From: Nemertoderma westbladi
Taxonomy: Eukaryota > Xenacoelomorpha > Nemertodermatida > Nemertodermatidae
DNA: 22,961 nt
Direction of reading: 5' to 3'
Assembly (NCBI GenBank): GCA_032718475.1
Contig: JAUCBJ010004134.1
Coordinates: 1 to 22,961, forward strand
Under the pieces are notes generated by a model, which did no database searches, was not told the DNA's origin, and saw only the letters and a list, made by a program, of their open reading frames with translations. This document shows, one piece after another, positions 8,824-18,142 of this stretch. A program made the position numbers and the translations under genes. The number at the start of each line of letters is the position of its first letter. Within the stretch, counting starts at the first letter, position 1.

Positions 8824-10156
8824 CCGTTTAGAGTATTTACGTATATTAGAAACTGTGATTTTGTATATTTCATAGACTCAAATCCCATTTTCTGGGAGCG
8901 GTGTAAAAGCTTCTGTGGGATATAACTGGCCCCTTTGCTTCGCAATCCAGTTTCCCCCCAGGCGCTGGAATACTCTAAAAAAGGTTCTCTAACTGTATAT
9001 ATATTCCCCTCGCCCGCAAGGTACCGTTACAGGTGTTTTAACGGACATAAAAGTCATTCTGCTATATACGTGTTTTAGCGGACATGGTAAGGCAAAAAAC
9101 CCGCAATACGGCAAATACTTTTACACAGCTTAGCCGTGATGATTCAGATTACGACATCTAACAGCTGGTTGCTTAAATGGAAACAGCCATTGGACGCATG
9201 GTTCTTTGTTTGGCTTCAGCCAATCAGAGCGATTCTCTCTGTCGATGTGGAGCTTTGAGCCGATCATACTGGGATTGTTCAGTCTTACAGTTTTTTACTG
9301 ATACTTTGTTGTTATTGCTGTCTAAGCCAGAAACAACGGCTCTAGAAAGAAACATTAGTAGGCTTAAGATTATAGAGCGTATGACTGTTATCGGTTCATA
9401 ACAACTCACATATCGGTCCATATCAGTGCATATCGCTGTACATATCTGTTCATATCATATCTTAACCTACCGTCTTAATGTTTTACTGTTGTCATATCTT
9501 ATATCAGTGGATTGAATATTATTTGGAGAACATTTATAAAGAACCCAAATTTCCCAATTTTCTTGATACACTACAGGTTAGAGAGGCGGGTTATATATAT
9601 AGCGATTGCGACTTATATTATTGTGGTGTGTATTGAATTTAATGCTATTTGATAAGCCCTACATGAGTCCGTTGCTATTCTCTTTATATATGATAAAATT
9701 CATTGACGGTCGGCAAATTAGTGAGCAGTATTGTGCGTTACCGGTAGTGTGCATGATTGTGGCTGATAACTAAGCATTTCCTAAAGAATGCGCCTCATAC
9801 GTGAATCATAAGCCTTACCTTACCGACTTACCGTTGTGATTAGTATAAGTCATATCTCTGTTACTTAGATAGAGCGCCACGTCCTAAAAAGAACTGTTAA
9901 TATTTCCCGAAAGTGAATAATATTAGTCAGAAATTAATCATTAATGATCAATCGAATAATACAATACCGTAAGCTTCACTGCAATAATAATCTAAGCCGA
10001 CAGAATCCAGTCTCCCGGGATTATCCAGCGGGTGAATGGACGCGCACTAGGCTGGCTTCTGCTAATGTTGTGTTTATTGGTATTAAATATTTGTCATCTT
10101 CTAAAGTATATTTGTAAACCAAAAGACATATAAATTTTGGCAGGTTAAACTGCTAA
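8824..10156. other. Non-coding spacer with short repeats
   Basis: I see no supported gene. A 16-base near-identical direct repeat (GTGTTTTAACGGACAT at 9033-9048, GTGTTTTAGCGGACAT at 9070-9085) lies in the GC-richer first part. A CCAATCAG at about 9221 is a lone CCAAT box without other promoter signals. The open frames around 9177-9421 lack any protein-like character. Confidence 0.5.
9409..9464 (+). repeat. Cluster of CATATC motifs at about 10-bp spacing
   Basis: CATATC begins at 9409, 9419, 9429, 9441, 9451 and 9456, with partly conserved bases between. The 10-12-bp step is close to one DNA turn. Confidence 0.6.
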
Positions 10157-10492
10157 AGGTCTTCAAAAGCGCGTACAGAAGGTTTCCACAATGGGCTTCA
10201 TTCCCGGCTCACCAGCCTCCATCCGTGCCTTGGAGAGATCTTGGAATTTTTCCAGTTAAATCAACATACTTCCCAGCAGCGCATGAAGGCTTTGCTAGAA
10301 CCGAATACTATTGCTGTTCCCAAACCAAAGTCTCCACATATCCAGATACGGGACCAACGCATGGTTGAGGAGATGGGGCGATTCGCAAACTACATGGCTG
10401 CATGGCCTAATAACATTTATTATAATGACTGTAAGATGTACATGCGTTGTTTGATGGACATTGGACTGGTACCCCAGGCTTTAGAGGAGTAA
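10157..10492 (+). pseudogene. MULE-like transposase, C-terminal fragment
   Basis: The frame is open from after TAA at 10154-10156 to TAA at 10490-10492, about 111 residues. The sequence RTEGFHNGLHSRLTSLHP followed by a helix with Gln residues matches, from memory, the region after the DDE core of MULE/FLYWCH-type transposases, where R-T-N-N-x-x-E-G-(F/W)-H-x-R is usual. Here the two Asn before the EG are missing or degraded. The remaining 60 residues (MVEEMGRFANYMAAW, IYYNDCKMYMRCL) look like a natural C-terminus. The catalytic core is absent, so this is at best a remnant or a last exon. A possible 3' splice site (TTTTGGCAG) ends at about 10143, but the frame from it stops quickly. The nominal TTG start at 10241 is not meaningful. 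Confidence 0.5.
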
Positions 10493-11129
10493 TGCCCAAT
10501 GGTCAGCTAGTCAAGATAACACTTACTGTATAGGCCTATATTGCCCATTGCTATTGAGATATTATACACAATTCTTTAGCCATATCAATTATCAGGTTTC
10601 CAATTTCTCAGGTTCAACAATTTAGTATCAAAATTCAAAAGTATCTAAAAAAGGATAAGCGCCATATTGTCGAAAGGGGTGCGCCATATTGTCGAAAAAA
10701 AATTCGACATTTTGACATGCCCTAAAACGTTTTCGACAATTTGACTCTACTTTTCGACAATTTGTCTCTTTCGACATTTTGGCTCTTTCGACATTTTGAC
10801 CATAAGCCCTGTTGTGTAGGCTTCTGAAATAGTTTATTCCACAATGTATATGTCTGGTTATTTTTTAATTGAATTTTTGCAAAGTAGTAAAATTAATGTT
10901 CTTAAAAATAATATTATTATTTTATATGTAACCTAGGAAATTAGCTACATTTTTTCGCTGCAGCTTTAAGAGTGTACATTAATTTAATATTATTTCAATA
11001 CCCATATTACTACATCGGCATAAGATGCGTTGGCGTTGTATCACACATCTCCACATATCACACATATCCACATAGATGTATCAACAGTTACTCGCACAGT
11101 TTCGAAACTTCGCATAGTTATAACTGTAT
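10493..11129. other. Non-coding spacer with TCGACA repeat cluster
   Basis: Apart from the repeat cluster listed separately, the stretch is AT-rich with no coding signal or RNA gene that I can recognise. Confidence 0.5.
10660..10800. repeat. Two-orientation cluster of a TTCGACAnTTTG motif
   Basis: Two copies of CGCCATATTGTCGAAA (10660-10675 and 10682-10697) are followed by five copies of the opposite orientation, TTCGACA(A/T)TTTG, beginning near 10703, 10732, 10753, 10770 and 10788. Most are followed by a short GACTC, TCTC or GCTC-like spacer. GTCGAA at about 10691 and TTCGAC at 10703 face each other across an A-run and can form a hairpin. Confidence 0.75.
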
Positions 11130-11421
11130 AAAGATCGTCAGTCTGCGTTTAGGAAAAATATTTTATAACAAAACAGGACAAGCGACGAGCGCAACGAGGC
11201 ATATAATGAAGACGAGTACTGCGTTGACTAAATTATTATATAAACCACCTGGCTTCACATATTGATCGCATCCCTAGTTATTATTATTATAAAGAACGTC
11301 CTAGCCTGTGTTTAAGAAATATATTTAAATACAAAACAGGACGAACGCAACGAGGCTTATAATGAATACGAGTACTGCGTTTATTATATTCCTATAAACC
11401 ACCTGGCTTTGCATATTGAAC
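11130..11421 (+). repeat. Diverged tandem duplication, about 155-161 bp
   Basis: Copy 1 starts with AAAGATCGTC at 11130 and copy 2 with AAAGAACGTC at 11291. Shared blocks are AAAACAGGAC, CGCAACGAGGC, ATAATGAA, ACGAGTACTGCGTT, TATAAACCACCTGGCTT and CATATTGA, in the same order. Copy 2 is a little shorter. The open frames across it are not conserved between copies, so it is unlikely to be coding. Confidence 0.75.
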
Positions 11422-11499
11422 GTGTGATTGGAAATAAGTTCGTGCTACCCTTCCGTGGGTGGTAGATGTCACGGTTATGTATTGGTGGTTGAGAAGGGT

Positions 11500-11517
11500 G
11501 GGGGGGGGGGGGGGGGG
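11500..11517 (+). repeat. Poly-G run of 18
   Basis: An uninterrupted G run follows GAAGGGT and can in principle form a G-quadruplex. Its length may be uncertain in assembly. Confidence 0.85.
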
Positions 11518-11734
11518 ATTAAAAGGGGTGAACACGTACTGTCCCCCTTTCTTTGATTGATTGGTGGTGTGGGTAAATTTCTCAAAACCTGATTTTGTGA
11601 TACAGTCGCTCAATTTTAATTTGTATCTCATAACTGGGCCTCGTGCTGCGCGAAGGCCCCACGAACGTGTACCGTGTACACCTACTCATACTTATTTTAA
11701 ACTTATACCCCCTTTACTTTCTGTTCGGGGGCCA

Positions 11735-11870
11735 GTATTTAGTCAACCAGACAGGCAAGTGCCAGCAAGTCCAACTGAGTGCTAGCAGTTAGTCCAACCA
11801 CGTGCAAGTGAGTCCAACCGGGTGCCAGTAATTAGTCCAAGTCCAACCAGACAGCCAGGTGTCAGTTAGC
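11735..11870 (+). repeat. Short minisatellite, AGTCCAACC/GTGCCAG units
   Basis: About five degenerate units of 20-30 bases alternate (T)AGTCCAACC with (A)GTGCCAG or variants. Unit length varies because ATT or GTT stretches are inserted. No function is evident. Confidence 0.7.
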
Positions 11871-12228
11871 CCATGAAAACAAGCGCTGTTGCCCATCCCG
11901 TGATTGAAGGACACCAACTGTCACTCATCCTGGACAGGACATGCATTGTTTATTTGACAAAAGTTATTTACGGAACAGCCAATTAGAAGCCCAGAAATGG
12001 AGAGGCATTTGTCCAATTAATTCGGCAAATTTATCAATAGTGACATGTTGCTGCAACATACTGATTTATGTGCTTTAATAACATGTATATCAATAAATCA
12101 ACAATCAAAATACCTTTTTAGCAGCCTGGAGACCTGATGAATATACAGGTACTGTATCTTTAGTAGGTCTATTTTGCATAAAATAATACTTTTGTTTACT
12201 AAAATTTGTTAACTGATTACTATTTTCA
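11871..12228 (+). other. Upstream region of the DUF885 gene
   Basis: This region holds no clear TATA box or CpG island and no upstream exon that I can support. The DNA becomes AT-rich from about 12060 to the start codon, with no AG near enough to the ATG to be a 3' splice site. The transcription start is unknown. Confidence 0.35.
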
Positions 12229-14342
12229 ATGGCTTCGCCATCTATATCTGATCGTCTCCACGCTATATTCAATAAGTTCTGGAACTGGCGGATGGAATAT
12301 TCTCCTGAATTTGCTACAATGATTGGGGTCAATGATTATAACGGTATGCTGGAGAGTTTCGCATTGGAAACATATAGAAACAGAGAAATCACTTGCCTTG
12401 ACTATCTCGATCAATTAAAAACATTTGAGGTCTAACAAATGGCATCGTATTTATTTGTTTTGTTCATGTTGGGCTTATTGTACGTACACAGTGGGGGTTA
12501 ATTTAATTAAATTTAATTTCGTAAACCAGAGATATATGTGATATTAGGGAACACAAAGCACAAACTAAAGATTTTGAGTTGTATTTAAGCTACACAAAAT
12601 TAGAAGGCCTACCTGTAGGCCTATTGTGTAGACCGACAATAAACCCTTTAGAACATGATGTAACAGTTAATTAATTTGTCAACTTTTTTAATATTTTTAA
12701 ACATTATATATATTGAAATAATATAGAACTATTAAATACTATGCCGTTTGAATTTACTACCTAGATATTGCTTGAATCATACACCAGCAACGAAGATCGT
12801 ATGAGTTTGAAATTATTACGAAATGAGCTATCTGATCTCGTTAAAGGTTTACAATATCGAACCTTCCTATGCCCCATTAATTTCTTGGAGGGAGTCCAGG
12901 TTGACTTTGCCTATGCCGTGAACAGGATAGTGTATAATTCAACGAGGGATTACGATGACTACTTAGAGCGTTTACAGGCTTTCCCGAAACAAGTCAACGA
13001 GATTATTGAGCTAATGAAACAAGGAATACAAGAAGGGCGCACTAACCATGTTGTGTCCATGAAGGGTTTAATTGATATCTTCTCTGGTTACGAGGAAAGT
13101 TACAGCAATGTCAACAGTAAAGGTTTATTACAATACGAATTTACTGAGCCCCTGAAAAAACTCGACAAACAGTCATTTAGTGACACGGAGAAACAGCATT
13201 ATGTTACTAAGGCAGACCAGCATATAAAGGAATTGGTTTTACCGGGTTTTGCGAAACTGAATAAGTTTCTGAAGGAGCAGTACATTCCTTGTTGTCGCAA
13301 TGATATATCCATTCTGAGTTGGCCGAAAGGTGAGGAACTTTACCAGGCCTGTATCATCCATCATGTTGGTCTAGGATATAGCGCCCAAGAAATTCACGAA
13401 ATCGGATTGGCTGAGGTGGAAAATATTACAGAGAAAATGGAGGATCTCAGAGTAGAGCTTGGCTGTCATGGAACTCTTAAAGATATGTTAACATCCATGA
13501 AAAGTGACATGAATTACCGCATGAAGAACAAAGACGATGTTATAAATCGATATAAGAAGATCATCTTGGATGAAATAACACCGAAGTTGAATAAATATTT
13601 CGAAGACGTCCCCAAAGGAAATTTAGAGATTTCGCATTTTCCCAGTGAGTCTGCTGATGGCACTGCTGCTTACTATTATCAGGGGACAGAAGACGGGAGT
13701 AGACCTGGAATCTTTTATGTGAACTGCTCGGGTTTAGAGGATCGCGAAACATACACAATGAGGGCACTCGCACTCCATGAGGGGGTACCGGGTCATCACT
13801 TCCAGTGGCTGTACAGCAGCAAACAGAAACAGTTGCCGCCATTCCGTAGGTTCATGGAAGACAAGAGTTACTACCAAAGTCCAGGACGATTCGCGATTAA
13901 TACGGCGTATATCGAGGGATGGGCGTTGTATTGCGAATGGTTGGGTGTCGAGATGGGTATGTACACTGACTCCTATTCATTAATGGGTTACTACTCTAAC
14001 GAAATGTTCAGAGCGACCCGATTAGTTGTGGATACAGGGATGCACGCTCTGGGATGGAGTCGGGATCGAGCCTTGGATTACGTTCTGTCTCTCACCGTTA
14101 TGACGAAGTTGGAAGTAGAAGCTGAAATAGATCGATACATAACGTGGCCCGGACAAGCTTTGGGCTATAAAATGGGTCAGTTGAAGATCATAGAGTTACG
14201 GAATAGAGTTGAGGCGGCATTGGGCGACAGGTTCAGACTACCAGAGTTCCATACAGTTCTACTGGAGGCTGGAAACCTGTCTCTTGACGCTCTGGAGCAG
14301 ATAGTTAACGAATACATTACTAACAAACAAATGATACATTAG
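12229..14342 (+). CDS. DUF885-family metallopeptidase-like protein, two exons
   Basis: Exon 1 is 12229-12429 and exon 2 is 12765-14342, joined in phase 0 to give 592 residues, the normal size for the family. The start ATG at 12229 has G at +4. Residues 10-40 (FNKFWNWRMEYSPEFATMIG) are the typical family N-terminus. The zinc-binding motif HEGVPGHH lies at about 405-412, and YIEGWALYCE at about 449-458 supplies the second conserved block with Glu. EAEIDRYITWPGQALGYKMG near the C-terminus is also a family signature. Family members are predicted zinc metallopeptidases; substrate and biological role in animals are not established. No signal peptide or membrane helix is visible, so a cytosolic protein is likely. 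No stops, frameshifts or missing motifs, so it looks functional. It is the only intact host-like gene here. Confidence 0.88.
12430..12764 (+). other. Intron of the DUF885 gene, 335 bp, phase 0
   Basis: The donor is GAG|GTCTAA at 12430 and the acceptor is CTACCTAG ending at 12764. The donor departs from the GTRAGT consensus, but joining here gives an uninterrupted protein of the right length. The frame hits TAA at 12433-12435 if unspliced. Confidence 0.75.
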
Positions 14343-14473
14343 ATGGAACTTATTATAACTGTTGCATTGATTACATTGTATTAAAATAGACAAATTGTTT
14401 GGAATCACAAAATCTTTAATTATATTGATTCTATATCGCATTACCTTTAATAGAATTATAGCCATGTTTTGGG

Positions 14474-14479
14474 AATAAA
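14474..14479 (+). terminator. Polyadenylation signal of the DUF885 gene
   Basis: AATAAA lies about 130 bases after the stop codon. A second AATAAA occurs near 14498 and either could be used. Confidence 0.5.
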
Positions 14480-14539
14480 AAATACAAATATTTAGTAAAT
14501 AAATATTTTTTCGTACAAATAAATGATAATAAGTGAAAC

Positions 14540-15760
14540 AAACAACAATTAACCTATTTTTTTTGAGACATAGAGAGGGGGGGGGGGGGGGGGGGGGAGG
14601 TTACAGTGGCACGTTTACAAAATGGATGCCAGGATGCCGAAATGGATGCCAGGAACTCCCCATATCTCGAAAACTACTGGAGCTATTCAATTCTTATTTG
14701 CTTCATCTGAAAGAGGACATAATTTTAGTTAGTGCCAAGTAACTAAGAGAAATAAATAAAAAAAAATAACTGGCCCATTAAATTTAGCTTTGCATCGGGC
14801 GAGGCGTATAGTAGGTCATGTATCTCGTTGATCATGAGAAAACTTTCACTTTCCTTCGCCCATTATATTACTTTACTGCCCCCCCCCCCCCCCATAATAC
14901 GTGAATTGTCCAGTGGTGTCACATCATGTTGTCGTTAGGGAAAAGAGCAGGTTACAGTGACATGTTATTTTAACCAAAATAATAAACGAGAGTCAATAGC
15001 ACTGGGTATAGTTAAATTTTTGCTGGTGATCAGCTGTGCAGGACTTAACGACCACACGAGGGACATAAAGACGCGTTACCCATTGCAAGCAATACAAAGT
15101 AGTCCAAAATAGGAAACTCCGTAGGAAATAGGAAACACCACAGCCGTATCTTACAATGATGAAACGTTGTTATTCACAGAGTAATATATAAATATATATT
15201 TAACATAAAATAACACATTAACTTGTAAATATCTCAGATAACATACGAAACAGAACACACTCAGTCAAACTTAATCCTATAACTCTATAAGATCAGCGAC
15301 CCTTAGCAAATAGTTTCAGTGTCAAATCGGCATTGTCTGACCGACTCAATGTTAGAACGTCAATATAGCAGCGACGGCGCAGTCATTGCTGTTAGTTTTC
15401 CATATTTGACGAACTTTCCCCCACTATTTGGCCTGAACAAATACTAAGTGCTAAGGTTCTCTGACTTCAGCTGCACAAACAACGTGTAACATGGTACAAG
15501 AGTTGGCTTGTGAATTCAACCAAATAAACTACATTATTATTGCAATGCTAGAAACCGTAGGGTTGTCCATTCCATTTTACTCGGATACTATCGGGTCGCC
15601 GATTAGTCATCGATTACTATTGGTTCGTTGGTAACTGGGGCAACATCCACGTCATTCTTCGGCTTGGCGGAGATTGGAAGGAAAGGGTTACGTCCGCAAC
15701 TGCAACACAAAACCATCCAGTAAGTGGTTCCTCTTTGGTGAGTCTTATTATTTTATACTG
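14540..15760. other. Intergenic spacer with poly-G/poly-C tracts
   Basis: I see no gene. A G run of 21 (14577-14597) and a C run of 15 (14879-14893) face each other about 280 bases apart. Near-identical AGGTTACAGTG(G/A)CA(C/T)GTT sequences occur just after the G run (about 14597) and at about 14949. AAATGGATGCCAGGA is repeated in tandem near 14619 and 14640. Bases 15000-15760 hold nothing I recognise. Confidence 0.5.
14577..14893. repeat. Poly-G and poly-C tracts in opposite orientation
   Basis: The 21-G and 15-C runs form an inverted pair around about 280 bases. GGGCGA near 14797 and TCGCCC near 14865 form a smaller inverted pair inside. Confidence 0.6.
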
Positions 15761-15771
15761 AGACTAACCGC

Positions 15772-15838
15772 AAAATAACTTATCGTTTGTGTTGTTTCTA
15801 TAAAACTTACCGTCTGTGTTGTTTCTAGAATAACTTGG
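15772..15838 (+). repeat. Short repeat AACTTACCGTCTGTGTTGTTTCTA, two to three units
   Basis: Units AACTTATCGTTTGTGTTG and AACTTACCGTCTGTGTTG, each followed by TTTCTA, precede the first 53-bp array by about 100 bases. The same motif reappears at 19691-19800, downstream of the second array. Confidence 0.7.
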
Positions 15839-15938
15839 CTCTAACTAAAGAGGTTATTACCAAATATCTGGATGGAACTTCAACTTATACATTTTTTTTA
15901 TACAAGATGGCTACGCCGGGTTTGTGACAAGTATAAAG

Positions 15939-17396
15939 CACACATCTCCCATCATACTCTATACAACATTGGAGGCGTCTCATTGGTTCCGCACACATCT
16001 CCCATCATACTCTATACAACATCGGAGGCGTCTCATTGGTTCCGCACACATCTCCCATCATACTCTATACAACATTGGAGGCGTCTCATTGGTTCCGCAC
16101 ACATCTCCCATCATACTCTATACAACATTGGAGGCGTCTCATTGGTTCCGCACACATCTCCCATCATACTCTATACAACATTGGAGGCGTCTCATTGGTT
16201 CCGCACACATCTCCAATCATACTCTATACAACATTGGAGGCGTCTCATTGGTTCCGCACACATCTCCCATCATACTCTATACAACATTGGAGGCGTCTCA
16301 TTGGTTCCGCACACATCTCCCATCATACTCTATACAACATTGGAGGCGTCTCATTGGTTCCGCACACATCTCCAATCATACTCTATACAACATCGGAGGC
16401 GTCTCATTGGTTCCGCACACATCTCCAATCATACTCTATACAACATCGGAGGCGTCTCATTGGTTCCGCACACATCTCCCATCATACTCTATACAACATC
16501 GGAGGCGTCTCATTGGTTCCGCACACATCTCCCATCATACTCTATACAACATTGGAGGCGTCTCATTGGTTCCGCACACATCTCCCATCATACTCTATAC
16601 AACATTGGAGGCGTCTCATTGGTTCCGCACACATCTCCCATCGTACTCTATACAACATTGGAGGCGTCTCATTGGTTCCGCACACATCTCCAACCAGACT
16701 CTATACAACATTGGAGGCGTCTCATTGGTTCCGCACACATCTCCCATCATACTCTATACAACATCGGAGGCGTCTCATTGGTTCCGCACACATCTCCCAT
16801 CATACTCTATACAACATTGGAGGCGTCTCATTGGTTCCGCACACATCTCCCATCATACTCTATACAACATTGGAGGCGTCTCATTGGTTCCGCACACATC
16901 TCCCATCATACTCTATACAACATTGGAGGCGTCTCATTGGTTCCGCACACATCTCCCATCATACTCTATACAACATTGGAGGCGTCTCATTGGTTCCGCA
17001 CACATCTCCCATCATACTCTATACAACATTGGAGGCGTCTCATTGGTTCCGCACACATCTCCAATCATACTCTATACAACATTGGAGGCGTCTCATTGGT
17101 TCCGCACACATCTCCCATCATACTCTATACAACATTGGAGGCGTCTCATTGGTTCCGCACACATCTCCCATCATACTCTATACAACATTGGAGGCGTCTC
17201 ATTGGTTCCGCACACATCTCCCATCATACTCTATACAACATTGGAGGCGTCTCATTGGTTCCGCACACATCTCCCATCATACTCTATACAACATTGGAGG
17301 CGTCTCATTGGTTCCGCACACATCTCCCATCATACTCTATACAACATCGGAGGCGTCTCATTGGTTCCGCACACATCTCCCATCATACTCTATACA
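15939..17396 (+). repeat. 53-bp minisatellite, block 1, 27.5 copies
   Basis: The unit starts CACACATCTCCCATCATACT and ends CTCATTGGTTCCG. Twenty-seven full units run from 15939 in exact 53-base steps, then 27 bases of a further unit. Variation is limited to a few sites, mainly unit base 12 (C or A) and base 32 (C in about six units, T in the rest, at a CpG). The plus strand has no stop in any frame, so three long overlapping frames of 459-522 codons cross it. They are not genes: each encodes the same 53-residue cycle because 53 is not divisible by 3. The minus strand has stops and two CCAAT pentamers in most units. Confidence 0.97.
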
Positions 17397-17763
17397 TTTT
17401 TATGAATTCGTTTAGTTTTAACATTATTGCCTCAAAATAAAAATCAACCCCGCGAAACCTTCCCAAACTTATTATTATTATTTAGTTTTGCAAACATGCC
17501 TAGATCAACAAAATTCGTTGACTGTCCTGTCTGCAATAAGAACATGCGTAGTGATAATCTCAACAAACATCTCGCAACTCATTTTAAACAATATTCATGC
17601 GATTGTTCTTATTGCAGACAGGACAGTCAACGAATTTTGGCGATCATAGGCATGTTTGCTATAAAATAAAAAAACTAAATAATAATAATAAGTTTGGGAA
17701 GGTTTCGCGGGGTTGATATTTATTTTGAGGCAATAATGTTAAAACTAAACGAATTCATAAAAA
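17397..17763. repeat. Long near-perfect palindrome (148/160-nt arms, 59-nt loop)
   Basis: The left arm at 17397-17544 is matched by the reverse complement of 17604-17763. The arms agree almost base for base through TTTTTATGAATTCGTTTAG, the CCCCGCGAAACCTTCCC block, (TTA)n and GACTGTCCTGTCTGCAATAA. They differ by an insertion of about a dozen bases in the right arm (TTTTTATTTTATAG-like) and a few changes around the shared ATG. The left arm starts exactly where the 53-bp array ends. A transcript would fold into a long hairpin. It may be the joined, inverted ends of a transposon or virus-like element. Confidence 0.9.
17496..17669 (+). pseudogene. Truncated C2H2 zinc-finger N-terminus inside palindrome
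   Basis: From ATG at 17496 the frame begins MPRSTKFVDCPVCNKNMRSD and continues NLNKHLATH, giving C-X2-C-X11-H-X3-H, one residue short of a classic C2H2 finger. The frame then runs through the loop into the opposite arm and stops at TAA 17667-17669; that part is antisense of the same gene start, so not real protein. The equivalent ATG in the right arm, read on the minus strand, is frameshifted after a few residues. Single N-terminal fingers of this kind occur in some transposon- or virus-derived proteins, but I cannot name the family. Only the gene start is present, so this is a remnant. Confidence 0.55.
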
Positions 17764-18004
17764 TACAAATTTATTGTTCTTACCTGCAGATTGATTCGTG
17801 GTATTGGAAAAAGAAAATTGCTCGATTAGGAATAATAAGAAGGAAAATCAAATCACATTGATGTTTGCAACAATATATTATTTATAATAATAAATGTGTT
17901 ACGTATAACAATCTTGAAGAAAATATAATATTATGTATAACAATAAATGTATTATAACTTTAAATAAAAAGTAAAATTGTCAATAATATTTTTGTAAGTA
18001 AAGT

Positions 18005-18142
18005 TCGAAGCGAGGGGAGGGGGTTTATAAGGGAAAGGCTAACCAATGAAAATAAAAATGAAGCTTGTGGGAACCAATAGAAATAAAAAGAGAGAGAGAG
18101 ACGCGCTATTGGATTGAGGGAATAATAAACACATTTCATTGG
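18005..18142. promoter_or_regulatory. Promoter-like cluster of four CCAAT boxes with TATAA
   Basis: CCAAT occurs at 18043-18047 and 18074-18078, and inverted ATTGG at 18108-18112 and 18138-18142. A G-rich GAGGGGAGGGGG block and TTTATAAGG (TATAA at 18026-18030) lie at the left end. The spacing of 30-34 bases between successive boxes is regular. Direction and target are unknown; it may be the promoter of the element whose zinc-finger start sits in the palindrome. Confidence 0.35.

Noticed and set aside
9177-9421. Small frames in the 8824-10156 spacer
   Set aside because: They are short, overlap on opposite strands and have no protein-like conservation or start context.
13561-13983. Extra frames inside the DUF885 exon
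   Set aside because: They overlap the conserved metallopeptidase motifs in other frames and have no family features.
15939-17396. CRISPR-like array
   Set aside because: Units are directly contiguous with no unique spacers, and the window is from an animal genome.
15872-17440. Three 459-522-residue proteins in overlapping frames
   Set aside because: All three are readings of the same 53-bp repeat, shifted by one base per unit. Starts lie in the flank and the product is a simple cycle, so there is no evidence for a real gene.
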